This document shows, one piece after another, positions 19,569 through 29,812 of a stretch of 64,000 nucleotides of DNA. The notes below the pieces were generated by a model. It was given only the letters and a program-made list of their open reading frames with translations, did not search any database and had not been told where the DNA came from. The DNA comes from Pectobacterium versatile (GTDB lineage Bacteria; Pseudomonadota; Gammaproteobacteria; Enterobacterales; Enterobacteriaceae). Location: assembly GCF_020166435.1 (NCBI RefSeq), contig NZ_JAINZP010000003.1, positions 124,001 through 188,000 of the forward strand, given 5' to 3'. The position numbers and the translations under genes were made by a program. Every line of letters begins with the position of its first letter. Position 1 is the first letter of the stretch.

Positions 19569-21056
19569 ATGATACCTGTCGTCGCGCTGGTCGGGCGCCC
19601 GAATGTGGGGAAATCCACGCTATTTAACCGCTTAACGCGCACTCGTGATGCATTAGTGGCGGATTTTCCTGGGCTGACTCGTGACCGCAAGTATGGTCGT
19701 GCAGAAGTGGAAGGGCATGAATTTATTATCGTCGATACCGGTGGCATCGACGGCACAGAAGACGGTGTGGAAACGCGTATGGCTGGCCAATCGCTGGTCG
19801 CGATTGAAGAGGCGGATATCGTGCTGTTCATGGTGGATGCTCGCGCGGGGTTGATGCCTGCGGATGAAGGCATTGCCAAGCATTTGCGCAGCCGTAAAAA
19901 AACCACGGTGCTGGTCGCCAATAAGACCGATGGCCTCGACCCAGATACGGTCACGGCGGATTTTTATTCGCTCGGTATGGGCGAAGTGTACGCGATCGCG
20001 GCGTCTCATGGCCGTGGCGTGACGTCACTGCTGGAAACGGTTTTGCTGCCGTTCGTGCAGGATGAAATAGAAGAGCCGGTCGAGTTAACCGAAGAAGAAG
20101 AGAACGCGGCTTACTGGGCAGCGTTAGAAGCGAAAGAGTATGCCAGCGAAGAAGAAGCGGAAGACGATTTCAATCCTGAAGATTTGCCGATCAAACTGGC
20201 GATTGTCGGGCGTCCTAATGTGGGCAAATCTACGCTGACTAACCGGATTCTGGGTGAAGAGCGCGTAGTCGTGTACGACATGCCGGGCACGACGCGTGAC
20301 AGTATCTACATCCCGATGGTGCGCGACGAACGTGAGTATATTCTGATTGATACTGCCGGGGTGCGTAAACGTGGAAAAGTCACGGAAACGGTAGAAAAAT
20401 TCTCCGTCATCAAGACGTTGCAGGCGATTGAAGATGCCAATGTGGTGTTGCTGGTTATCGATGCGCGTGAAGGTATCTCCGATCAGGATCTCTCGCTACT
20501 GGGCTTTATCCTCAATAGTGGGCGCTCACTGGTGATTGTGGTGAACAAGTGGGATGGCCTGTCACAGGAAGTGCGCGATCAGGTGAAAGATATGCTGGAT
20601 CTGCGTCTCGGCTTTATCGATTTTGCCCGCATTCACTTTATTTCTGCGCTACACGGTAGCGGCGTGGGTAACCTGTTTGAGTCGGTAACCGAAGCCTATT
20701 CGTGCGCGACTCGTCGCGTCAGTACGGCGATGTTAACGCGTATCATGCAAATGGCGGCAGACGATCACCAGCCTCCTCTGGTACGCGGTCGTCGTGTTAA
20801 GCTGAAATATGCGCACGCCGGTGGCTATAACCCACCGATTGTGGTGATCCACGGCAACCAGGTGAAAGACCTACCAGATTCCTACAAGCGTTACTTGATG
20901 AACTACTATCGCCGCTCGCTGGAAGTGATGGGCACGCCGATTCGTATTCAGTTTAAAGAAGGGGAAAACCCTTTTGCAGATAAGCGCAACACGCTGACGC
21001 CAAACCAGCTGCGCAAGCGTAAGCGGCTGATGTCGCATCTTAAAAAAAGTAAGTGA
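19569..21056 (+). CDS. der: Der (EngA), double-GTPase ribosome assembly factor
   Basis: 495 aa. Two tandem Era-like G domains are each visible: [12 protein letters not shown] at the N-terminus and [12 protein letters not shown] near residue 215. The acidic linker between them (EEEAEDDF region) and a C-terminal KH-like domain are typical. It acts in 50S subunit maturation. The start follows AATGAGG and closes the hisS-yfgM-bamB-der block; a clear terminator follows. Confidence 0.97.
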   Translation: MIPVVALVGRPNVGKSTLFNRLTRTRDALVADFPGLTRDRKYGRAEVEGHEFIIVDTGGIDGTEDGVETRMAGQSLVAIEEADIVLFMVDARAGLMPADEGIAKHLRSRKKTTVLVANKTDGLDPDTVTADFYSLGMGEVYAIAASHGRGVTSLLETVLLPFVQDEIEEPVELTEEEENAAYWAALEAKEYASEEEAEDDFNPEDLPIKLAIVGRPNVGKSTLTNRILGEERVVVYDMPGTTRDSIYIPMVRDEREYILIDTAGVRKRGKVTETVEKFSVIKTLQAIEDANVVLLVIDAREGISDQDLSLLGFILNSGRSLVIVVNKWDGLSQEVRDQVKDMLDLRLGFIDFARIHFISALHGSGVGNLFESVTEAYSCATRRVSTAMLTRIMQMAADDHQPPLVRGRRVKLKYAHAGGYNPPIVVIHGNQVKDLPDSYKRYLMNYYRRSLEVMGTPIRIQFKEGENPFADKRNTLTPNQLRKRKRLMSHLKKSK

Positions 21057-21063
21057 TTTACTA

Positions 21064-21098
21064 ACGGGGCGAATAGCGATATTCGCCCCGTTTTATTT
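21064..21098 (+). terminator. Terminator after der
   Basis: Near-perfect stem ACGGGGCGAAT / ATTCGCCCCGT with a short loop and a following TTTTATTT tract. Confidence 0.9.
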
Positions 21099-21148
21099 CT
21101 GATAAAACAAACAATCATCGACGAAACGAATAATAATCAAGGAAAGTC

Positions 21149-22108
21149 ATGTCCTGGGAAACCTGGAGTTTCGCGTTCAACGTTACGATGCCTAATTTGC
21201 TAATGCTGTTAATGGGCGTCGCATTGCGCAAAATCGGTCTGCTAAACGATGCCTTCTGCGATGCAGCCATGCGGCTAGTGTTCAATCTTTCTTTGCCTTG
21301 CCTGCTGTTTTTCAGTGTCGCAACCAACCATCAGTCGTTTTCAGAACAGTGGCCGCTGGTGGTGTATGGCACATTAGGCACGCTGGTAACATTCTTACTG
21401 CTGGAAATTGCTGCCGTCCGCCTCATTAAAGAACCCACGGAGCGCGGGATCTTCGTGCAAGGGGGCTTCCGCTCTAACACGGGCATCATGGGGCTGGCGT
21501 TTGCCATGAGCGCGTATGGTGAAGAAGGCGTGGCGGTTGGGTCGCTGTATCTGATTGTAACGGTAATTATGTTTAACGCGTTGTCGGTGGTTACCCTAAC
21601 GCGCAGCCTGCAACGTAAATCGCCAGATCAGCGTATCAGCATTCTTACGTTATTGCGGGGGATCGTCACCAACCCGCTGATTATCGGTTTGCTCTGTGGG
21701 GTCGCGTATGCGCAGAGTCAGTTGCCAATGCCTACTGTGATTAAGCAAACGGGCGGCTTTATTTCCTCAATGGCGCTGCCGCTGGCGTTGCTCTGTGCCG
21801 GAGCCAGTCTGGAATGGCGCAGTATGTTTCGTTCGTCCAATGTCGCGATGCTCTCTTCCGTAGCTAAGCTGTTTGTCGTTCCGGGACTGTTGACGTTCGG
21901 GGGATGGCTGGTGGGCTTCCGGGGCGTTGAACTTGGAATCATCTTCCTGTTTTCCTCGACGCCAACGGCATCGGGAAGCTACGTGATGACGCGGGCGATG
22001 GGCGGAAATGCCACGCTGGCGGCCAATATCATCGGGCTGACGACGGCAGGAGCCTTCTTTGTGATTGCGTTAGGGCTCTACTTTTTACGTTCACTGGGCG
22101 TGATTTAA
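21149..22108 (+). CDS. AEC-family auxin efflux carrier-like transporter
   Basis: 319 aa with about ten hydrophobic segments and the AEC pattern (two halves of five helices, internal loop around residue 165, C-terminal half rich in GLLCGVAY and SSTPTASGSYVMTRAM). The family exports or exchanges small organic acids (malonate, malate or auxin-like compounds), but substrates of most bacterial members are unknown. It starts after AAGGAAAGTC. It stands alone between der and yfgJ. Confidence 0.85.
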   Translation: MSWETWSFAFNVTMPNLLMLLMGVALRKIGLLNDAFCDAAMRLVFNLSLPCLLFFSVATNHQSFSEQWPLVVYGTLGTLVTFLLLEIAAVRLIKEPTERGIFVQGGFRSNTGIMGLAFAMSAYGEEGVAVGSLYLIVTVIMFNALSVVTLTRSLQRKSPDQRISILTLLRGIVTNPLIIGLLCGVAYAQSQLPMPTVIKQTGGFISSMALPLALLCAGASLEWRSMFRSSNVAMLSSVAKLFVVPGLLTFGGWLVGFRGVELGIIFLFSSTPTASGSYVMTRAMGGNATLAANIIGLTTAGAFFVIALGLYFLRSLGVI

Positions 22109-22157
22109 CGTAAATATTGCGAACACACGGTTTAGCATAAGCTCAGGAGGCGATAAG

Positions 22158-22292
22158 ATGGAGGCAATCTGTCCGCACTGCCATAGCGTGATGCTATGGC
22201 AAACAGATCACACATTTCACTGCGCTGCTTGCCAGCAGCACGGGATGATTTCTAAACGGCGGGTGGTGCTTAGCTACACGCTCGCTGACTAA
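22158..22292 (+). CDS. YfgJ-like zinc-ribbon protein, short form
   Basis: 44 aa, with a strong AGGAGG site. CPHCH at 5-9 and CAAC at 22-25 form a two-CxxC zinc ribbon, ending GMISKRRVVLSYTLAD. It resembles the C-terminal half of E. coli YfgJ (about 71 aa), whose ending is GLISKKRVEF. The first zinc ribbon of the E. coli protein is absent, so this is a half-length version. Function unknown; the der-yfgJ neighbourhood is conserved. Confidence 0.75.
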   Translation: MEAICPHCHSVMLWQTDHTFHCAACQQHGMISKRRVVLSYTLAD

Positions 22293-22300
22293 ACCCTTCG

Positions 22301-22645
22301 TTACTGCGGTAGGCCGTTGCGCCACAGCTCAGCCAGCTCCGGTGGCGCACTATCTTCGGGGATCAGTAAGATGATACCGGTAGACTGATTCTGCTGCGGG
22401 TGGCTATAGCTGATACTGATGCGGTAATAAAACTGGTCGCCACGGCCCGGGTCGTCCGGTTCGCTGAGTTCTCGAGCGTTAGGAAAGGCATGACGGATCG
22501 CGTTACAAATGCGTCCCCGCTCGGATGACGGCACGCTGGCGAGCGCGAAGCGTCGCGGCCCCGCCAGCTTGGGGATAAAGGCAAATCCCCCTTCACGCGC
22601 TAGCTCAATGATAGCATCGTCGTTGAGCGCCGGCAGCGTCTTCAT
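22301..22645 (-). CDS. Emfourin-like inhibitor of the adjacent M4 protease
   Basis: 114 aa, with start MKTLPALNDD overlapping the prt1 stop as ATGA, which implies translational coupling. The sequence (ELAREGGFAFIPKLAG near the N-terminus, then a conserved GDQFYYRISI strand) resembles emfourin, the protein inhibitor encoded directly downstream of protealysin in Serratia. It has no signal peptide, in line with a cytoplasmic inhibitor that protects the producer. The family assignment comes from position and similarity by eye; direct inhibition is inferred. Confidence 0.75.
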   Translation of the reverse strand: MKTLPALNDDAIIELAREGGFAFIPKLAGPRRFALASVPSSERGRICNAIRHAFPNARELSEPDDPGRGDQFYYRISISYSHPQQNQSTGIILLIPEDSAPPELAELWRNGLPQ

Positions 22646-23685
22646 AGGAACTCCTGCCGAACCTCCACACCCACGGTTTCCCACGACTGCTGGACAATAT
22701 CAGCAACAGTATGGTTAAAACGCTTAGTGGCATGTTGAATGGTATGGCGCGCGAAAATTTCAAAATCCGCATTTTGCGGCAGTGTTTTATCACACAGCGT
22801 GTCGTACCAGATGCGACCCGCTTTTTCCCATGAATGGCCGCCCAGCGCGATGGCCACCAGATAGAATGCCCGGTTGGGGATGCCTGAATTCAAGTGTACG
22901 CCGCCGTTGTCTTCACGGGTGTTCACGTACTCATTCATGTGAGAGGGCTGGGGATCGATACCTAACAGCTCATCATCATACGCGGTGCCCGGCTGGGACA
23001 TCGACCGCAGCCCCATACCGTGAATACCGTCTGCCAGAAGCTCGGCACCGATAAGCCAGTCGGCCTGCTCAGCGGTTTGCCCTAAATGATACTGTTTGAC
23101 CATGGAACCAAAGACATCGGACAGCGATTCATTTAGCGCACCAGACTGGCGAAAATAAATCAGCCCCACTTCATTTTCCGTAATGCCGTGGGTGAGCTCA
23201 TGCGCGACTACATCAAGCGCGATCGTGAAGCGATTGAATATGTTGCCGTCGCCATCCCCGAATACCATCTGCTGCCCGTTCCAGAAGGCATTCTGGTAGT
23301 TCTGACCGTAATGCACGGTGCCCGCCAGCGACAGCCCCTCGGTGTCTAGTGAATTACGCTGGAAGACCTTCCAGAAGAAATCATAGGTTACGCCTAGATA
23401 GTTATAGGCCTCATCCACCGCGATATCACCGATGCTGGGCTTACCTTCGGTGCGTACCAGTTTGCCAAGCAACTGTTGCAACTGTTCGGCATCGTGAATG
23501 CTGCGGTTTGCCTGCCCAGCAGGTAATTTTTCATGGGGTCCTGGGCGGGGATGGTGACTAACCATCAATGACTGAACGTGCATCAGCGTTTGTTGCGCAC
23601 AGTGGCGCTGCTCGTCTGTGCCGTTTGCGATAATGCGATGCAAAATGTAAGGGGGGATCACGCTACAAATCGGTCTGGACTTCAT
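22642..23685 (-). CDS. prt1: Prt1/protealysin-type M4 metalloprotease
   Basis: 347 aa, the same length as Prt1 of Erwinia carotovora. It has no classical signal peptide. A short propeptide with the IPPYIL (PPL-type) motif at 10-15 precedes the catalytic domain. Zinc ligands are in HELTH (162-166), with the third ligand Glu186 in NESLSD; the downstream catalytic His region is visible around GGVHLNSGIPN. Protealysin-type enzymes mature autocatalytically and have been linked to host-cell entry or minor extracellular proteolysis. Its stop overlaps the start of the inhibitor gene. The 228-bp gap after xseA should hold the promoter. Confidence 0.92.
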   Translation of the reverse strand: MKSRPICSVIPPYILHRIIANGTDEQRHCAQQTLMHVQSLMVSHHPRPGPHEKLPAGQANRSIHDAEQLQQLLGKLVRTEGKPSIGDIAVDEAYNYLGVTYDFFWKVFQRNSLDTEGLSLAGTVHYGQNYQNAFWNGQQMVFGDGDGNIFNRFTIALDVVAHELTHGITENEVGLIYFRQSGALNESLSDVFGSMVKQYHLGQTAEQADWLIGAELLADGIHGMGLRSMSQPGTAYDDELLGIDPQPSHMNEYVNTREDNGGVHLNSGIPNRAFYLVAIALGGHSWEKAGRIWYDTLCDKTLPQNADFEIFARHTIQHATKRFNHTVADIVQQSWETVGVEVRQEFL

Positions 23686-23913
23686 ACCTCATCTCCTTGA
23701 AAACGCTCATCAGGGGTAACACAGACGATCAACAAAGCTCACTGTCTTTATCCACTTCATTTCGCCACGTGGAGGCTAGTAACCCATGCAGTGAAAACAG
23801 TGAATATAAATTAGTGAGCTGGGAATGAGTATAGTTCAGATACTGGGGGTAAGAATGGAGGATCGCCGTTGTTTTAGGACAAATCCCCATTCATGCATTT
23901 TATGCCGTTCGCG

Positions 23914-25308
23914 TTATTTTGGTGTCGAGGATGAGGGTTTTCGCCGCTTTTTCACGGAGCTTTGATTCGGAACCCGCGTCGTGACCTGACTTTCTACCCA
24001 GCCGTCCTGCAAACGGGTTTTCAGTGTTTCGCCGGGGGTGATTTGTGCGACGTTTTTCAGCACCTTACCGTCTGGTGCGGTGGTGACGTTATAGCCGCGC
24101 GCCAGCGTCGCCAGCGGACTAACGCCTTCCAGTCGCGAACAGGCGATGCCTAGCTTCTGTTTGTTCTGATTCAACTGACGTTCCACCGCGCTCTGCATCT
24201 GATAGCTAAGCTGCTGTAAACGCTGCTGTGCGCGATGAATGCGGGTCTGCGGTTGTTGTTGCATCAGGCGCTGTTGTAAGCGTTCACTTCGGCGCGAGGT
24301 CTGCCGAAGCTGCTGCTGCATGGCGTCATCCAGCCGCTGACGCAGTTTAACCAGCTGTGCCTGCTGACGCGCCAGCCGCAGCTGCGGATGCTGCTGCTGT
24401 AAGCGGTGGTGCAGACGGGTAAAGTCCCGATTGCGCTGGGCAAGGTAATAATCCATCGCCATTTCCAGCCGCTGACGCTGGGACTGTATCTGGCGCAATA
24501 GCTCAAGTTGGTTACGACTCACTAACTCGGCAGCAGCCGACGGCGTGGGCGCACGCAGGTCACCGACAAAATCGGCGATGGTGACATCGGTTTCGTGGCC
24601 GACGGCGCTGACGATAGGAATGCGGCTGGCGAAAATCGCGCGGGCTACCCGTTCGTCATTAAAGCTCCACAGATCTTCCAGAGAACCGCCACCGCGCCCG
24701 ACGATTAACACGTCACATTCATCCCGCTGGTTAGCCAGCTCAATAGCGCGAACAATCTGTAGCGGTGCTTCCGCACCTTGCACCGACGTGGGATACACAA
24801 TCACCGGCAGTGACGGATCGCGGCGCTGTAACACCTGCAAAATATCGTGCAGGGCGGCACCGCTGGCTGACGTAATCACGCCGACCTGTTTGGCAGGAGA
24901 GGGGAGCACTTGCTTAAACTGCTGGTCGAACAGCCCTTCGGCGGCGAGACGCTGCTTGAGCTGCTCAAACTGCTGCTGTAGCAGGCCATCACCTGCGGGC
25001 TGCATGCTTTCCGCCAGCAGCTGATAATCACCACGGGGTTCGTAGAGCGTAATACTCGCCCGAATCAGCACTTGCTGACCGTTTTGCGGGCGGAACGTTA
25101 CTTTACGGTTGCTGGTACGAAACATCGCGCAGCGCACCTGTGCACGTTCGTCTTTCAGCGTGAAATACCAATGGCCGGATGAGGGCTGAGAAAGGTTGGA
25201 GATTTCGCCGGAGAGCCAAATCTGGCCCATTTCCATTTCCAACAGTTGTCTAACCGTCTGATTCAGGCGGCTAACGGTAAAAATTGCAGAGGAGGGAAAT
25301 TGAGACAT
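23914..25308 (-). CDS. xseA: XseA, exodeoxyribonuclease VII large subunit
   Basis: 464 aa; start chosen at [19 protein letters not shown]. The N-terminal OB fold carries WLSGEISN and the [15 protein letters not shown] segment. The catalytic core includes [11 protein letters not shown] and [24 protein letters not shown] long Gln/Arg-rich coiled coil fills residues about 280-400. With XseB it degrades single-stranded DNA from both ends. It is divergent from guaB across a 171-bp gap, the conserved enterobacterial arrangement. Confidence 0.96.
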   Translation of the reverse strand: MSQFPSSAIFTVSRLNQTVRQLLEMEMGQIWLSGEISNLSQPSSGHWYFTLKDERAQVRCAMFRTSNRKVTFRPQNGQQVLIRASITLYEPRGDYQLLAESMQPAGDGLLQQQFEQLKQRLAAEGLFDQQFKQVLPSPAKQVGVITSASGAALHDILQVLQRRDPSLPVIVYPTSVQGAEAPLQIVRAIELANQRDECDVLIVGRGGGSLEDLWSFNDERVARAIFASRIPIVSAVGHETDVTIADFVGDLRAPTPSAAAELVSRNQLELLRQIQSQRQRLEMAMDYYLAQRNRDFTRLHHRLQQQHPQLRLARQQAQLVKLRQRLDDAMQQQLRQTSRRSERLQQRLMQQQPQTRIHRAQQRLQQLSYQMQSAVERQLNQNKQKLGIACSRLEGVSPLATLARGYNVTTAPDGKVLKNVAQITPGETLKTRLQDGWVESQVTTRVPNQSSVKKRRKPSSSTPK

Positions 25309-25398
25309 TGTGAGCCAGATCAAATTTTAAAACAGTCACTTAATTGATCGATACTACCTACCTGAAACAGGTAATCAAGCATTTTAGTAAAATAATGC

Positions 25399-25427
25399 TG
25401 GAGGCAACCGATTACGCTCTGTATAAT
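25399..25427 (+). promoter_or_regulatory. guaBA promoter with candidate PurR operator
   Basis: A -10 TATAAT lies at 25422-25427, with a weak -35 (TGGAGG) 17 bases upstream. Between them lies AGGCAACCGATTACGC (25402-25417), 11 of 16 matches to the PurR palindrome. The arrangement mirrors the E. coli guaBA promoter, which is repressed by PurR. Confidence 0.65.
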
Positions 25428-25479
25428 GCCACGGCAATATTTTATCTATTCTTACATCCACCTTGGTGAGATATTGCCC

Positions 25480-26946
25480 ATGCTACGTATCGCTAAAGAA
25501 GCACTGACGTTTGATGACGTCCTCCTGGTTCCCGCTCATTCTACTGTTCTGCCTAACACTGCCGATCTGTCCACGCAGTTGACGAAAAACATTCGCCTGA
25601 ATATTCCTATGCTGTCCGCAGCGATGGATACCGTTACCGAATCCGGCCTGGCCATTGCGCTGGCGCAGGAAGGCGGTCTGGGCTTTATTCACAAAAATAT
25701 GTCCATTGAGCGTCAGGCTGAAGAAGTTAGCCGCGTGAAAAAACACGAAAGCGGCGTAGTGGTTGATCCACAAACCGTGACGCCAGAAACCACACTGCGT
25801 GAAATGAAAGAGCTGACCGAGCGCAACGGCTTCGCTGGCTATCCTGTTGTGGCAAAAGACAACGAACTGGTCGGTATCATCACCGGTCGTGACGTGCGTT
25901 TTGTTACCGATTTGGAAAAGCCGGTTAGCGCGTTCATGACGCCGAAAGAGCGTCTGGTCACGGTCAAAGAAGGCGAAGCGCGTGATGTCGTGTTGCAGAA
26001 AATGCACGAAAAACGCGTTGAAAAAGCGCTGGTGATTGACGACCAATTCCACCTGATCGGCATGATCACGGTAAAAGATTTCCAGAAAGCAGAACGTAAA
26101 CCGAATGCGTGTAAAGACGAACACGGTCGTCTGCGTGTAGGTGCAGCGGTTGGTGCGGGTGCAGGTAACGAAGAGCGCGTTGATGCGCTGGTTGCCGCAG
26201 GCGTTGACGTCCTGCTGATCGACTCCTCACACGGCCATTCCGAAGGTGTATTGCAGCGTATTCGTGAAACACGTGCTAAATACCCGAACCTTGAAATCAT
26301 CGGTGGCAATGTGGCGACAGGCTCTGGTGCGAAAGCGTTGGTCGAAGCGGGCGTGAGCGCAGTGAAAGTCGGCATCGGCCCTGGCTCTATCTGTACGACG
26401 CGTATCGTGACTGGCGTGGGCGTACCGCAGATTACGGCTATCTCTGATGCCGTTGAAGCGCTGGAAGGCACGGGCATTCCGGTTATCGCCGACGGCGGTA
26501 TCCGCTTCTCCGGCGACATCGCTAAAGCCATCGCGGCAGGCGCAGCCTGTGTCATGGTCGGTTCTATGCTGGCGGGTACAGAAGAATCCCCAGGTGAAAT
26601 CGAACTGTATCAGGGCCGTTCATTCAAATCTTATCGCGGCATGGGTTCACTGGGCGCAATGTCCAAAGGCTCATCAGACCGTTACTTCCAGACCGATAAC
26701 GCTGCCGACAAACTGGTGCCGGAAGGTATCGAAGGCCGCGTAGCCTATAAAGGCCGCCTGAAAGAGATCGTTCATCAGCAGATGGGCGGCTTGCGCTCCT
26801 GTATGGGTCTGACCGGTTGCGCCACTATCGACGCACTGCGCACGCAGGCTGAGTTTGTACGCATCAGCGGCGCGGGCATTCAGGAAAGCCACGTTCACGA
26901 CGTTACCATTACTAAAGAGTCACCGAACTACCGTATGGGTTCATAA
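25480..26946 (+). CDS. guaB: GuaB, IMP dehydrogenase
   Basis: 488 aa, starting [16 protein letters not shown] after GGTGAG. A TIM barrel is interrupted by two CBS domains (about residues 90-205). The catalytic loop is GSICTTR with the nucleophilic cysteine, and the flap and YRGMGS motifs follow. It oxidises IMP to XMP with NAD+, the first committed step to GMP. It is the first gene of guaBA, followed after about 118 bp by guaA. Confidence 0.97.
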   Translation: MLRIAKEALTFDDVLLVPAHSTVLPNTADLSTQLTKNIRLNIPMLSAAMDTVTESGLAIALAQEGGLGFIHKNMSIERQAEEVSRVKKHESGVVVDPQTVTPETTLREMKELTERNGFAGYPVVAKDNELVGIITGRDVRFVTDLEKPVSAFMTPKERLVTVKEGEARDVVLQKMHEKRVEKALVIDDQFHLIGMITVKDFQKAERKPNACKDEHGRLRVGAAVGAGAGNEERVDALVAAGVDVLLIDSSHGHSEGVLQRIRETRAKYPNLEIIGGNVATGSGAKALVEAGVSAVKVGIGPGSICTTRIVTGVGVPQITAISDAVEALEGTGIPVIADGGIRFSGDIAKAIAAGAACVMVGSMLAGTEESPGEIELYQGRSFKSYRGMGSLGAMSKGSSDRYFQTDNAADKLVPEGIEGRVAYKGRLKEIVHQQMGGLRSCMGLTGCATIDALRTQAEFVRISGAGIQESHVHDVTITKESPNYRMGS

Positions 26947-27064
26947 GGTGATTTAACGCAATAAACCCTGTACTATTTCGCGCCGCTCTGCCTTTGAATG
27001 AGGCGGAGCGGTTAGCTGGGTTTACTTTTCGCTTTTGTCTTTTGCTTTTTGGAACATGCTCCTC

Positions 27065-28642
27065 ATGACTCAAAACATTCATCAACACCGCATTCTTATT
27101 CTGGATTTCGGCTCACAGTACACGCAGCTGGTTGCACGTCGCGTGCGTGAACTGGGCGTTTACTGTGAACTGTGGGCATGGGATGTCACGGAAGCACAGA
27201 TTCGTGGGTTTAATCCGAACGGGATCATCCTGTCCGGCGGCCCAGAAAGCACCACTGAGTTTGGCAGCCCGCGTGCGCCAGAATACGTTTTCAATGCTGG
27301 CGTACCAGTATTAGGCGTGTGCTATGGCATGCAGACGATGGCGATGCAGTTGGGTGGCCACGTTGAAGGTTCCAACGAGCGTGAGTTTGGTTATGCGCAG
27401 GTAGAAGTGAAAACGGATAGCGCGTTGGTGCGTGATATTCAGGATGCGTTGAGCGCCGCAGGTGCACCGCTGCTGGATGTCTGGATGAGCCACGGCGACA
27501 AAGTAACGGCGATCCCAGAAGGGTTTGAGACCGTTGCCAGCACCGATACCTGCCCGTTTGCCATTATGGCTAACGAAGAGAAGCGTTTTTACGGCGTGCA
27601 GTTCCACCCGGAAGTGACGCACACCCGTCAGGGCCAGCGCATGCTGGAGCGTTTTGTTCTTGATATCTGCCAGTGTGAAGCGCTGTGGACGCCAGCCAAG
27701 ATTATCGACGATGCGGTGAACCGTATTCGTGAGCAGGTAGGCAACGATCACGTGATTTTGGGCCTGTCTGGCGGCGTGGATTCTTCTGTTACTGCAATGC
27801 TGCTGCACCGTGCGATTGGCGATCGTCTGACCTGCGTGTTTGTTGATAACGGCCTGCTGCGTCTGAACGAAGCCGATCAAGTTCTGGAAATGTTCGGCGA
27901 TCAGTTCGGTCTGAACATTGTTCACGTGGCGGCGGAAGATCGCTTCCTGAGCGAACTGGCGGGTGAAGATGAGCCGGAAGCCAAGCGTAAAATTATCGGT
28001 CGCGTGTTTGTTGAAGTGTTTGATGAAGAAGCCAGCAAGCAAGAACAAGTGAAATGGCTGGCGCAAGGCACCATCTACCCAGACGTAATCGAATCCGCGG
28101 CTTCTGCCACTGGCAAAGCGCACGTGATCAAGTCACACCACAACGTGGGTGGCCTGCCGAAAGAGATGAAGCTGGGTCTGGTTGAGCCGCTGAAAGAGCT
28201 GTTCAAAGACGAAGTACGCAAGATCGGTTTGGAACTGGGTCTGCCGTACAACATGCTGTACCGTCATCCGTTCCCGGGCCCTGGTCTGGGCGTGCGTGTG
28301 CTGGGTGAAGTGAAGAAAGAATACTGCGACCTGCTGCGTCGTGCGGATGCGATCTTTATCGAAGAGCTGCACAAAGCCGACCTGTACAACAAGGTCAGTC
28401 AGGCATTCACCGTCTTCCTGCCAGTTCGTTCCGTGGGCGTGATGGGCGATGGCCGTAAATACGATTGGGTTGTCGCGCTGCGCGCGGTAGAAACCATCGA
28501 CTTTATGACCGCGCACTGGGCACACCTGCCATACGACTTCCTTGGCCGCGTCTCCAACCGCATCATCAACGAAGTCGACGGTATCTCCCGCGTTGTTTAT
28601 GACGTATCGGGTAAGCCACCGGCCACGATTGAGTGGGAATAA
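27065..28642 (+). CDS. guaA: GuaA, GMP synthase (glutamine-hydrolysing)
   Basis: 525 aa, exactly the E. coli length, starting [18 protein letters not shown]. The N-terminal class I amidotransferase carries the nucleophilic cysteine in GVCYGMQ and the His/Glu pair in FHPEVTH. The ATP-pyrophosphatase domain has the PP-loop [10 protein letters not shown], and a C-terminal dimerisation domain follows. It aminates XMP to GMP. It is the second gene of guaBA and is followed by a strong terminator that closes the conserved block. Confidence 0.97.
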   Translation: MTQNIHQHRILILDFGSQYTQLVARRVRELGVYCELWAWDVTEAQIRGFNPNGIILSGGPESTTEFGSPRAPEYVFNAGVPVLGVCYGMQTMAMQLGGHVEGSNEREFGYAQVEVKTDSALVRDIQDALSAAGAPLLDVWMSHGDKVTAIPEGFETVASTDTCPFAIMANEEKRFYGVQFHPEVTHTRQGQRMLERFVLDICQCEALWTPAKIIDDAVNRIREQVGNDHVILGLSGGVDSSVTAMLLHRAIGDRLTCVFVDNGLLRLNEADQVLEMFGDQFGLNIVHVAAEDRFLSELAGEDEPEAKRKIIGRVFVEVFDEEASKQEQVKWLAQGTIYPDVIESAASATGKAHVIKSHHNVGGLPKEMKLGLVEPLKELFKDEVRKIGLELGLPYNMLYRHPFPGPGLGVRVLGEVKKEYCDLLRRADAIFIEELHKADLYNKVSQAFTVFLPVRSVGVMGDGRKYDWVVALRAVETIDFMTAHWAHLPYDFLGRVSNRIINEVDGISRVVYDVSGKPPATIEWE

Positions 28643-28687
28643 GCCTGCGTCTGAAATAGCGTTGTGCTAAACAGCAAAAAATATCTA

Positions 28688-28713
28688 AACCCGCGTAACT
28701 GCGGGTTTTTTTA
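28688..28713 (+). terminator. Terminator after guaA
   Basis: Stem AACCCGC / GCGGGTT with a 5-base loop, followed by seven Ts. Confidence 0.9.
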
Positions 28714-28755
28714 CGTCTGACTACGTATTTCTACGTGATCGAGCTACTGATATTT

Positions 28756-29094
28756 TTAATTATGATGAGTATGGGGAATAAGCCGAACGCCTGCGGCTCT
28801 GGTGATTTCGGTGAGTGTCGTCAGCGTTGGGTTGCCATTTGCAGACAATGTTCTGTATAGCTGTTGGCGAGACAGACCCGATTTTTTGGCTATTTCGCCC
28901 ACTCCGCCACGCGCTTCAACAACACGGCGTAATGCTGTCAGGAATGCAGCGATGCCACCTTCCTCATAAATATCCTCTAGTGCTGTCTGGAGGTATATTT
29001 CTGCGTATTCAGGATTTTCTCGTAGTTCCGCAACCATTGCATCATCGTGGCTAATGGCTTTTTCGAATGTAGTGGATTGGGTGATGATTGCCAT
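28756..29094 (-). CDS. HigA-like antitoxin with Xre-type HTH
   Basis: 112 aa. The C-terminal half is an Xre-type helix-turn-helix (GVGEIAKKSGLSRQQLYRTL, then NPTLTTLTEITRA) typical of the addiction-module antidote family. The N-terminal half is acidic, as in antitoxins that bind a RelE/HigB toxin. It starts four bases after the stop of the toxin-like frame, so the pair is in toxin-first order. Because the toxin is truncated, this may now be an orphan antitoxin or an autonomous repressor. Confidence 0.8.
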   Translation of the reverse strand: MAIITQSTTFEKAISHDDAMVAELRENPEYAEIYLQTALEDIYEEGGIAAFLTALRRVVEARGGVGEIAKKSGLSRQQLYRTLSANGNPTLTTLTEITRAAGVRLIPHTHHN

Positions 29095-29098
29095 GATG

Positions 29099-29345
29099 TT
29101 ACCTCTTTTGATAATCCCGCCAGTATTGCACCGCTTTATCTAAATCTTTGCTTTGGCTTGATTTATCGTCACAGATGAAGAGCAAAATCATCTTATCGCC
29201 TTCTATCGCGTAATACACTCGATAGCCTGGACCATAATCAACTTTGATCTCCCAAACACCGTCTCTTTCAAATTTATGGTCGCCGAAATTTCCCTTTTCT
29301 GCACGATCTATTCGGATACCTACTTTTGACGCAGCGCGAGGATTT
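29099..29345 (-). pseudogene. RelE/HigB-type toxin, 5' truncated
   Basis: The frame ends in a typical addiction-module killer protein: RIDRAEKGNFGDH, GVWEIKVDYGPGYRVYYAI, LLFICDDKSSQSKDL and WRDYQKR. Homology begins around NPRAASKVG; the expected first 25 or so residues and start codon are missing. Upstream, the frame runs into the palindromic element with no ATG before a stop. The toxin is therefore probably inactive, while the antitoxin gene is intact. Confidence 0.75.
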
Positions 29346-29349
29346 TTTT

Positions 29350-29579
29350 CCTCGGCGTAAAAAATTGCGCTGAGGCGATCGTGGCCGTCGGATGAGCCGC
29401 ATGGATGCGGCGAAAGTCAGTGCCGCGTCTGACAAAAACGTCGAGACGTTTTTGAACAGCACTTGTGCTGGCCCGAAGGGTGAGCCCCATTTATGGGGCG
29501 AGTAAACGCGTCACTGGCGGTCCGAATGACGGTCACGAACGCCGAAGGTGTCGCACAGCGACGCAATTAGCGCCAAAAA
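29350..29579. mobile_element. Nested-palindrome element, MITE-like (~220 bp)
   Basis: Perfect small hairpins with 2-base loops follow one another: CCGCAT-GG-ATGCGG (29397), AAAAACGTC-GA-GACGTTTTT (29434), CAGCAC-TT-GTGCTG (29457) and GCCCCAT-TT-ATGGGGC (29484). The last three are enclosed by an 11-bp arm pair (29418/29506, one mismatch). A second pair outside it, GTGGCCGTC..GGA / TCC..GACGGTCAC (29381/29521), takes in all four. Near the ends, AATTGCG and CGCAATT plus GGCG and CGCC form imperfect terminal inverted repeats. There is no ORF. It abuts the broken toxin frame. Confidence 0.6.
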
Positions 29580-29812
29580 GCCAGTGGTCAAGGCGCTGTG
29601 GCGACTGAGCGCGTATGATGAAATGACAGATAAATACGGTGGTTAGCACGCACGAAATTTTTGTCGCTATCCACATAAATAGATAGTCAGAATCATAACG
29701 CTCATCTAACACCTTAAATATGTGACTCATCGTCCGTGGTCTTACTCATCACAAAGCGCGATCCTACCCACACGGAAATCAAAATGGTTTTTGATAGGTG
29801 GAGGGAAATGGA
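29580..29812 (+). promoter_or_regulatory. Non-coding leader upstream of the nlp-like gene
   Basis: No gene is supported here. The stretch is AT-richer than its neighbours and contains possible but unassignable -10 motifs. It ends in GGTGGAGGGAAATGGA, a strong ribosome site for the following gene. Confidence 0.4.

Noticed and set aside
23349-23561. Plus-strand frames inside prt1 and xseA
   Set aside because: Shadows of well-recognised minus-strand genes.
29274-29462. 62-codon minus-strand frame over the palindromic element
   Set aside because: It is a different frame from the toxin, composed of palindrome sequence, with no homology.
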